Positions 6,706-11,853 of a DNA stretch of 11,853 nt are shown here, piece by piece. Within the stretch, counting starts at the first letter, position 1; each line of letters begins with the position of its first letter. The DNA is taken from assembly GCA_946481605.1 (NCBI GenBank), contig CAMLPA010000060.1, forward strand, positions 1-11,853, given 5' to 3'. This DNA comes from an uncultured Flavihumibacter sp. GTDB lineage: Bacteria; Bacteroidota; Bacteroidia; Chitinophagales; Chitinophagaceae. Both the position numbers and the translations under genes were made by a program. The notes beneath the pieces are model-generated. The model saw nothing but the letters and a program-made list of their open reading frames with translations. It was not told the origin of the DNA and ran no database searches.

Positions 6706-8139
6706 TTATTTTATTACGATAGTAGAGATGCTATGCGGCGAACTTGTTGTGGGCGCTGCTGTTCCGTTCATCCAGACGTGGTATGGTATTTCAAGATCGG
6801 TGGTATTTAGCACCACAACAATTATGCTGCCGTCGGGATTTTGGAATGCCGTTGTTTGCAGTTGTTCGCGGCTGGAAGAACTGATGATGCGCTTCGCACC
6901 GGGTTTTACGAATTTGGAGAAATGGCCGAGGTAGTAGTAGGAATTGGTGTACAATAACTTTCCATTCTTCGTATCGGCGTGGATGGGCGCGAAACAGAAG
7001 TTGCCCACATGATTGGGACCTCCGCGTTCATCGAGGAGGATGTTCCAGTCGGTCCAGGCGACAGTGCCGTTGTTGAAATCGTTCACCATGGAGGTGCCGT
7101 AACGTTCGCCCAGGCTCCAGTCGTTGATGCGTGCCAGGTCGAACTTTTCTATGCAACCTTCGGTGAATACGAGTTTTTTATCGGGGAAGGATTCGGAAAC
7201 CTGCTTGAGGTTCTGGAACTGCATGTTGCCGCCGGTCCAGGTTTCGTACCAGTGGAAGCCGATGCCCCAGATGTAACGGGCGGCACCATCATCGGACAAT
7301 AAGGTATTCGCGCGTTGATAGATGAGATCGCGGTTATGGTCCCAGGCGATGAGTTTCTTATCTTTCATACCTGCTTTGGACAATGTGGGACCGAGAAATT
7401 CTTTCACAAAATCCCGTTCTTCTTCAGCGGAATAGATGCAGGATTCCCAACGTTGTTTTGCCATGGGTTCGTTCTGCACCGTGAGTCCCCAAACAGGTAT
7501 TCCTTTCTGTTCGTAGGCATGGATAAACTTCACATAATAATCCGCCCATGTTTGCCGGAATTCAGCTTTCAGTTTTCCGCCCTGTAACATACTGTTGTTG
7601 GTTTTCATCCAGGCGGGTGGGCTCCACGGACTTACATACAGGTCCAGTTTTCCGGCGGTGGCCATTGCTTTTTTAATGAATGGGATCTTGTACGTTTCAT
7701 CGTGTTGCACATTAAAACTTTTCAGCGCAACATCATTGTCGGTTACATAAGTATAAGATCCGCTGGAGAAATCGCAACTGTTGATGTTCGTTCTCGCCAA
7801 TGTATAACCGATGCCTTTTACGGGATCGAAATAGGCGGTGAGTAATTCTTGTTGTGCCTTGGCAGGGAGTTTGGCGAAGGTTTCCGCTGAAGCGTCGGTG
7901 AGTGCCGCACCGATACCGACGATCTCCTGGAAATACTTGTTACCGGATACAAACACACAGGGTTGTGTTTCCAGTGGCTGTGGCATGGGTGTGAATTTCA
8001 ACGCCGCTGTTTGCTGTAACCGCATCGTTGTATTTTTCGCGGTAGTGAATACCGTTGCCTGTGGTCCCGAATCCTTTTGCTGGGCAAATAATGCCGTTCC
8101 CGCCAGTAAGGCTGCGGGTAAAAAAAAGTTCCTGGTCAT
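6706..8139 (-). CDS. Secreted GH30 enzyme, subfamily-1-like (beta-glucosidase / glucosylceramidase type)
   Basis: A 477-residue retaining glycosidase. The signal peptide MTRNFFLPAALLAGTALFAQ probably ends near A19, so the enzyme is likely periplasmic. The (beta/alpha)8 barrel spans about 70-410, with small flanking beta-sandwich strands at both ends. TVQNEP places the acid/base at E224 and VFTEG places the nucleophile at E327. WTDWNILLDERGGPNHVGNF (362-381) and YLGHFSKFVKPG (403-414) closely follow human glucocerebrosidase and other GH30_1 members. That suggests exo-acting beta-glucosidase activity on glucan oligosaccharides, although beta-xylosidase activity also occurs in GH30. The frame is open to 8205, but that start would lie inside the upstream gene and precede the signal peptide, so 8139 is preferred. 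It lies 16 bp after the other GH30 gene and is the last gene of the run. Confidence 0.88.
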   Translation of the reverse strand: MTRNFFLPAALLAGTALFAQQKDSGPQATVFTTAKNTTMRLQQTAALKFTPMPQPLETQPCVFVSGNKYFQEIVGIGAALTDASAETFAKLPAKAQQELLTAYFDPVKGIGYTLARTNINSCDFSSGSYTYVTDNDVALKSFNVQHDETYKIPFIKKAMATAGKLDLYVSPWSPPAWMKTNNSMLQGGKLKAEFRQTWADYYVKFIHAYEQKGIPVWGLTVQNEPMAKQRWESCIYSAEEERDFVKEFLGPTLSKAGMKDKKLIAWDHNRDLIYQRANTLLSDDGAARYIWGIGFHWYETWTGGNMQFQNLKQVSESFPDKKLVFTEGCIEKFDLARINDWSLGERYGTSMVNDFNNGTVAWTDWNILLDERGGPNHVGNFCFAPIHADTKNGKLLYTNSYYYLGHFSKFVKPGAKRIISSSSREQLQTTAFQNPDGSIIVVVLNTTDLEIPYHVWMNGTAAPTTSSPHSISTIVIK

Positions 8140-8155
8140 TGGTTGCTGTTTTCCG

Positions 8156-9628
8156 TTACCACACAAAAGTGCCCACGGCCCCGCTATCGAGCGTGACGGT
8201 AACAATTTTTTCGTTGAATTTTATATTGAAGGTTTCTGCAGTATTCGCTTTGTTCAGCACGATAAGCACTTTCTTCCCATCAGGATTTTTGAAAGCCACG
8301 TTCAGCAAGGCACCCGCATGATTGGAAGCGATGCGCACCGACCCCGGACGAACGAATTTGCAAGCATGCGCGATAATGTAATAGGCCACGTTCCTGCTCA
8401 CCGTATTCCCTCCAATCGTTAATGCCCCAAGGCAACTGCTGCAACCGCCGTTTGTAAAAGGTCGGTAATTGGGATCGGCAGCCAGGTTCCATTCCAGCAC
8501 GTTCCTGCTCCAGTTTCTCGTGGCGCCGATGATCAGGTTTTCGATATGCCATTGCAGGTCGTTCCCGAAATTACCGGGACCGCCCACCCATTGTTCCGTG
8601 AAATAAACGGCTTTGTCGGGATGCGCATTCCGCACCTGCGTAAGCGCTGAAATCGGACCACCGTACAAATGGAAAGCGGAACCATCCACATATTGCTTCG
8701 CATCGGGGTCATTGAGGATAGCCAACGGATAATCCGGGCGATCCGCATTGTGGTCGTAAACGATGATTTTTGTGGAAAGACCTGCGTTCCGGAAAGCCGG
8801 TCCAAGATGGTTCTTTATGAAATCAGCCTGCTCTGAAGCCTGCATCACCATACTGGGATTGTTTCCACCATGCAGGGGTTCATTCTGTGGCGTAATGGCA
8901 TCGATGGTAATGCCTTCGGCCTTCATCGCCTGGATGTATTTCACGAAGTATTTCGCGTAAGCGGCATAATATTCCGGCTTCAGACTCCCGCCCACAAAAG
9001 CGTTGTTCGTTTTCATCCAGGTGGGTGCACTCCAGGGTGATCCCAGAATTTTTATGGCTGGAAACAAGGCTGTGATCTTTTTCAAAACGGGAATCAGATC
9101 TGTCCTTTCGGGATCAATACTGAATTTGGTTTGGTCCACATCTGTTTGCCCTGCGGGCAGATCATTGTAGGTGAAAGGCGCAGCGCTTAGGTCTGATGCT
9201 CCAATGCTTACACGCAGATAACTTACGCCGATATGTGTACTGTCCCAGGCGAAAAGTTCCTTCAGCAGGTTGTCTTTTTGCGCAGCGGGAAGTGCGTTGA
9301 TGAGCGTGGCACTGCCTCCCGTTAAAGTATAACCGAAACCGTCGATAGACTGAAATTGCTGCGTGGTGTCCACCTCAATGGTAGCGTTGCTATTGGAGGC
9401 ATTGGCGAATAACAATGCCTGGTTTTGCTTCGCGAAAAGTACCGACTGATCTTTTTTGGTAAGATAAAACGCCACATCAGAGCGAACAGGCGCCGGGGGC
9501 GGATTGGGTGTGGGCGTGGTGCCGCCGGTTCCACCCGTTTTTTTGCTGCAACCACCTGAACAAGCCGCCGACAGTACAAAAGCGATGCACAGTGAAGCTA
9601 TAAGGTATATAGAAGGATTCCGTTGCAT
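8156..9628 (-). CDS. GH30 lipoprotein, subfamily-3-like (probable endo-beta-1,6-glucanase)
   Basis: A 490-residue retaining glycosidase. The N-terminus has a hydrophobic signal ending in SAAC (C23) or SGGC (C27), either of which could be the lipidated Cys. A Gly/Thr/Pro-rich linker (about 30-48) follows, so the catalytic domain is tethered to a membrane. The barrel begins near residue 90 with FQSIDGFGYTLTGGSA (92-107). TPQNEP places the acid/base at E250 and YFTEQW places the nucleophile at E345. The FHLYGG (319-324) and NGGCSSCLGALTIGG (393-407) segments are typical of GH30_3 enzymes that cut beta-1,6-glucan. A C-terminal beta-sandwich ends at residue 490. The gene starts 9 bp after the GH16 stop and ends 16 bp before the next GH30 gene, so the three enzymes are almost certainly co-transcribed. 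Confidence 0.9.
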   Translation of the reverse strand: MQRNPSIYLIASLCIAFVLSAACSGGCSKKTGGTGGTTPTPNPPPAPVRSDVAFYLTKKDQSVLFAKQNQALLFANASNSNATIEVDTTQQFQSIDGFGYTLTGGSATLINALPAAQKDNLLKELFAWDSTHIGVSYLRVSIGASDLSAAPFTYNDLPAGQTDVDQTKFSIDPERTDLIPVLKKITALFPAIKILGSPWSAPTWMKTNNAFVGGSLKPEYYAAYAKYFVKYIQAMKAEGITIDAITPQNEPLHGGNNPSMVMQASEQADFIKNHLGPAFRNAGLSTKIIVYDHNADRPDYPLAILNDPDAKQYVDGSAFHLYGGPISALTQVRNAHPDKAVYFTEQWVGGPGNFGNDLQWHIENLIIGATRNWSRNVLEWNLAADPNYRPFTNGGCSSCLGALTIGGNTVSRNVAYYIIAHACKFVRPGSVRIASNHAGALLNVAFKNPDGKKVLIVLNKANTAETFNIKFNEKIVTVTLDSGAVGTFVW

Positions 9629-9637
9629 GAGGCTGTT

Positions 9638-10483
9638 TTATTTGTCGATCATTTTGTAAACGCGTACATAATCCACTTCCATATTCACGGGCAATACGCT
9701 GGGGTCTATGCCCTGTGCGCCGCCCCAATCGCCGCCGAAGGCAATGTTCAGCAACAGGTGAAATTTCTGGTCGAAGGGCCAGGTAGCGTGTCCTTTGCCT
9801 TCGTTCACATGCTGGAAAAGGAACTGGTTGTCGATGTAACCGCGCACGGCATAAGGGGTCCAGTCCACACGGTACACATGAAAATCTGTGGTGGCGGTTT
9901 CTACCATGCGCGTAGCCGTTTTTTGTGTGTTGATCTTAAAATTGTACGCTTCCGTATGGGTGCTGATGTGTACTTTGTTGAGCTCGTAACCCACGTGTTC
10001 CATGATGTCTATTTCACCGGACTTGGGCCATCCGCCGTACACGTAATCGGTGGGCAGCATCCAGATGGCAGGCCAGGTTCCTTTGCCCGCAGGCAGTTTG
10101 GCTTTTATTTCAAAACGGCCGTAGAGGAAATCCGCTTTTTTGCGGGTGACCATGCGGGCAGAAGTGTATTCCCTACCACCCATAGCTTCTTTACGGGCAG
10201 TAATGGTGAGTTTACCATCTGCGACTTTCGCGTTGTTGATGGTATTGGTGTAATACTGCAATTCATTGTTCCCCCATCCCGAGCCGCCGATATCATAATC
10301 CCACTTCGTGGCATCGGGCAAACCGGTATAGTTGAATTCATCGGACCAGGAGGGGTTGGCCTCGAATGTCCAGCCTTTATCTACAGGAGCACCGCCGATA
10401 ATGGTGACACCCTGGGTTACTTTGCTTTTGCTGGAGCAACTCGCAAGGAGGAGAAAGATGGTGCCGTGAAGAAGGTGTTTCAT
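9638..10483 (-). CDS. GH16 lipoprotein, endo-beta-1,3-glucanase (laminarinase type)
   Basis: A 281-residue enzyme expected to cut internal beta-1,3 bonds in laminarin or fungal wall glucan. A short lipoprotein signal ends in the clear lipobox LASC with C16 lipidated. The single GH16 jelly-roll domain covers about 40-278. The catalytic line GEIDIMEHVG (156-165) gives nucleophile E157, helper D159 and acid/base E162. The extra residue between D and E (ExDxxE) is the form typical of bacterial beta-1,3-glucanases. WSDEFNYTG (46-54), GTWPAIWML (135-143) and MEVDYVRVY (268-276) are standard GH16_3 landmarks. No extra binding module is present. The start is preceded by an A-rich stretch supplied by repeat copy 3 instead of a Shine-Dalgarno sequence. 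The next gene begins 9 bp after the stop. Confidence 0.94.
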   Translation of the reverse strand: MKHLLHGTIFLLLASCSSKSKVTQGVTIIGGAPVDKGWTFEANPSWSDEFNYTGLPDATKWDYDIGGSGWGNNELQYYTNTINNAKVADGKLTITARKEAMGGREYTSARMVTRKKADFLYGRFEIKAKLPAGKGTWPAIWMLPTDYVYGGWPKSGEIDIMEHVGYELNKVHISTHTEAYNFKINTQKTATRMVETATTDFHVYRVDWTPYAVRGYIDNQFLFQHVNEGKGHATWPFDQKFHLLLNIAFGGDWGGAQGIDPSVLPVNMEVDYVRVYKMIDK

Positions 10484-10500
10484 TTTTGTTTATTTTTTTT

Positions 10501-10556
10501 TCACGCAATTGCTTTGTGCTTCGCACTGCGCAACGCAAAGGAGCAAGGACGCAAGG
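10501..10556 (+). repeat. REP-like hairpin element, copy 3
   Basis: Its first 25 bases match copy 4 at 20 positions, about 90 bp apart in the same orientation. The loop TTTGTGCTTC (10513-10522) is flanked by TGC/GCA, then after a small internal loop by CGCA (10504-10507) and TGCG (10527-10530). The tail ACGCAAAGGAGCAAGGACGC is shared with copy 2. A T-run just before it (10493-10501) becomes the A-rich leader immediately upstream of the GH16 start on the - strand. Confidence 0.65.
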
Positions 10557-10590
10557 AGTGGTTGTATTTCAGTGGGCTGCTTTTTTTATT

Positions 10591-10633
10591 TCTCGCGATT
10601 GCTTCATACTTCGCAACGCTGCGACGCAACGTT
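10591..10633 (+). repeat. REP-like hairpin element, copy 4
   Basis: Reverse complement of copy 1 with one mismatch over 43 bp. The hairpin is GCG-A-TTGC (10595-10602), loop TTCATACTTC (10603-10612), then GCAACGC (10613-10619), with the A unpaired. A T-rich tract precedes it at 10581-10590. Together with copy 3 and the 17-bp stem-loop it fills most of the 221-bp gap between the glycan-binding lipoprotein and GH16 genes. No independent promoter for GH16 was recognised there. Confidence 0.85.
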
Positions 10634-10645
10634 GGCGGTTGAGAG

Positions 10646-10700
10646 CAAAGGATCAATGCATTTGGGAGGCGTTACACATGTTCAATGCACCAATCCTTTG
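10646..10700 (-). promoter_or_regulatory. Long RNA stem-loop in the operon mRNA after the glycan-binding lipoprotein gene
   Basis: On the - strand CAAAGGATTGGTGCATT (10700 down to 10684) and AATGCATTGATCCTTTG (10662 down to 10646) form a 17-bp stem with a 21-nt loop. Fourteen pairs are Watson-Crick and three central ones are U-G, G-U, G-U. Read on the + strand the same three positions are C/A, A/C and A/C mismatches. The stem starts 4 nt after the stop codon at 10705. No T-run follows, so it is not a classical intrinsic terminator. Likely roles are protection of the upstream mRNA from 3' decay, or dampening of transcription into the enzyme genes. Confidence 0.7.
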
Positions 10701-10704
10701 TTGT

Positions 10705-11577
10705 TTACATTCTTCTTAGTTCAACGTTATCGATAGAGATACCGCTGGTACCGAGGTTGGCACCGCCTGTTTTGATGAGAAGGTAAACGGTTCCGCCCGT
10801 GGTGAAACTGATTTCTCCGTTCTTTCCTTTTTGCGCGCCTTCGCAGGCGAGTGTGGCGAGGTTCCCGTTGAAAACGGTATTTCCACAACCTGCCCAGGTA
10901 TTCAGGGCAAATTTGTTGCCACCGGAACTGTAATCTGCTCCGGCAACGGGTGGGGTAGTTCCGAAATATACTTCGAACCAAACATCTGTTGCACCACTTC
11001 CGGAAACAATCATACCGAATTTATATTTCTGATTTGCCACGACCTGGATGGGCTGGTAAATCGCAGCATGTCCCCAGTTTCCACCGGTGGCTGTCATTTT
11101 CCCATTCGCCATGTTAAAGTCAACACCTGCACCGATAATAGACTTGGTCCATTTACTTTCGTCCCCAGCATTAAATTTTCCACCCATCACGAGGTTGCCA
11201 GCTACAGGGTCGGAAGTAGCCACGTTGAGGGAAGCGGGTGCGGCATCATAGTACGTTCCGCCTTTTCCCATGGCCTGCATTTTCAAGTTGTAAGTACCCG
11301 CATCGGGGTAAAAAACCGTATCGCTTGTTTTACCACTTACGAAACCTGCGCCATTGTCTATATCCCAACGTTGAGTAATGGAACCAGCGGTGGTATTACG
11401 GATCACATAGGTATTTGTTTTACCCTGCACGGGTGTAACGCTGAATGTTGGCGTGAGGGCTTCTTCCAGGCCGTGATCATCAATAGCCATTTCAGGCGTG
11501 CAGGAGGTGAGTGCAAGGGTTACCGCGGAAATAGACAATGCCGCGGACATATATTGGTGAAGGAATGTACGTTTCAT
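10705..11577 (-). CDS. Surface glycan-binding lipoprotein with PKD domain and C-terminal CBM-like domain
   Basis: A 290-residue non-catalytic lipoprotein in the usual position right after susD. The signal peptide ends in the lipobox LTSC (C26). A PKD-like immunoglobulin domain covers about 42-120, with the strand and turn YPDAGTYNLKMQAMGKGG (90-107). The C-terminal part (about 125-290) looks like a carbohydrate-binding beta-sandwich of the CBM4/9 type. It starts with a GNLVMGGKFNAGDESKW segment, has several exposed-type aromatics (W143, W168, Y174, W200, F202, Y204) and ends in ISIDNVELRRM. No catalytic motif is visible. Acidic residues soon after the lipid Cys (E29, D33, D34) would fit surface export. 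The job inferred from context is to bind beta-glucan beside SusCD. The SusD stop lies 30 bp upstream. Confidence 0.85.
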   Translation of the reverse strand: MKRTFLHQYMSAALSISAVTLALTSCTPEMAIDDHGLEEALTPTFSVTPVQGKTNTYVIRNTTAGSITQRWDIDNGAGFVSGKTSDTVFYPDAGTYNLKMQAMGKGGTYYDAAPASLNVATSDPVAGNLVMGGKFNAGDESKWTKSIIGAGVDFNMANGKMTATGGNWGHAAIYQPIQVVANQKYKFGMIVSGSGATDVWFEVYFGTTPPVAGADYSSGGNKFALNTWAGCGNTVFNGNLATLACEGAQKGKNGEISFTTGGTVYLLIKTGGANLGTSGISIDNVELRRM

Positions 11578-11607
11578 ATTTTCTGATTTGTTGGTGGATG
11601 AATGGGA

Positions 11608-11853
11608 CTACCGGTATTCTTCGTTCTGAACAAGTTTGGTGTTCTCCAGTTCGAGCAAAGGAATCGGCAATACTTCATGTTTTCCGGCCACGAATCCTTT
11701 GGAGGCCAATGCAGTTGCGGCCCTTCCCCAGCGTACCAGGTCGAACCAACGGTGCCCCTCACCCGCTAACTCCAGTCTTCTTTCGAGCACAATATTATCA
11801 AGCGTAAGTGCTACCGGGCCAAGTCCCACGCGGTCGCGTACTTCATTCAGCAA
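11608..11853 (-). CDS. SusD/RagB-family outer-membrane glycan-binding protein, C-terminal fragment
   Basis: Only the last 81 residues are in the window; the frame is open across the right edge. The fragment shows the standard C-terminal SusD signature: LLNEVRDRVGL, then a helix leading to IVLERRLELAGEGHRWFDLVRWG, then a PIPLLEL segment and a short NEEYR end. Complete members are about 500-600 residues and form the lid on a SusC TonB-dependent transporter. The susC gene is therefore expected a little over 1 kb beyond the right edge on the same strand. This gene and the lipoprotein gene 30 bp downstream are almost certainly one transcript. Confidence 0.95.
   Translation of the reverse strand: MLNEVRDRVGLGPVALTLDNIVLERRLELAGEGHRWFDLVRWGRAATALASKGFVAGKHEVLPIPLLELENTKLVQNEEYR

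Noticed and set aside
8140..8205. A start 22 codons upstream for the GH30_1-like gene
   Set aside because: It would place non-hydrophobic residues before a good signal peptide and lie mostly inside the upstream GH30 gene.
10501..10633. Possible CRISPR array from the spaced repeat copies
   Set aside because: Only two copies, clearly diverged, with no series of unique spacers and no cas genes; hairpin REP-like elements explain them better.
6541..10633. Composite transposon or IS bounded by the 43-bp inverted repeats
   Set aside because: There is no transposase gene inside, no target-site duplication that I could see, and each end carries a second repeat copy in a different arrangement.
9623..10642. 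A 339-codon + strand open frame opposite the GH16 gene
   Set aside because: The - strand encodes an unmistakable GH16 catalytic domain; the + frame has no recognisable domain and runs through repeat copies 3 and 4.
10646..10700. Intrinsic terminator at the 17-bp stem-loop
   Set aside because: No T-run follows the stem on either strand at the right place, so it is kept as an RNA stem-loop of other function.

Overview
The window looks like part of a Bacteroidota chromosome, most likely a Chitinophagaceae-type soil or plant-associated glycan degrader. The main reasons are the SusD-type C-terminus at the right edge, several lipoproteins with SPII signals, AT-rich starts without Shine-Dalgarno sequences, and the mix of GH16, GH30 and GH78 enzymes. 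The family-level placement is inference. Genes are tightly packed and no gap exceeds about 220 bp.

Left part (1-3754): the tail of a small membrane protein (DoxX-like) is followed by a DinB-like four-helix protein and an NRDE/TANGO2-family protein on the + strand, the last two overlapping by 13 bp. Their 3' end runs 44 bp into a convergent type II NADH dehydrogenase gene (- strand). Upstream of that is an astacin-type zinc peptidase without an obvious signal peptide, also on the - strand. Its promoter region is shared with a divergent gene.

Middle (3870-6542): a secreted GH78 alpha-L-rhamnosidase on the + strand.

Right part (6706-11853, all - strand): the downstream end of a polysaccharide utilisation locus. 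In transcription order it holds SusD (partial), a PKD-containing surface glycan-binding lipoprotein, a GH16 lipoprotein endo-beta-1,3-glucanase, a GH30 lipoprotein resembling subfamily 3 (beta-1,6-glucanase) and a secreted GH30 resembling subfamily 1 (beta-glucosidase type). Together these fit depolymerisation of a beta-1,3/1,6-glucan such as fungal or oomycete wall glucan or laminarin: the surface proteins capture it, the endo enzymes cut both linkages, and the GH30_1 enzyme trims oligosaccharides. SusC would lie just outside the right edge.

The most unusual material is non-coding. (1) A 17-bp inverted repeat begins 4 nt after the glycan-binding protein's stop. It pairs completely only as the operon's own RNA, because its three non-Watson-Crick positions are all G-U in that strand and mismatches in the other. 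(2) Four copies of a REP-like hairpin element share a 10-nt loop (consensus TTYRTRCYTC) on different stems. They sit as two pairs that bracket the GH16-GH30-GH30 block. One copy from each pair forms a 43-bp inverted repeat with a single mismatch, which could in principle allow inversion of the enzyme block.
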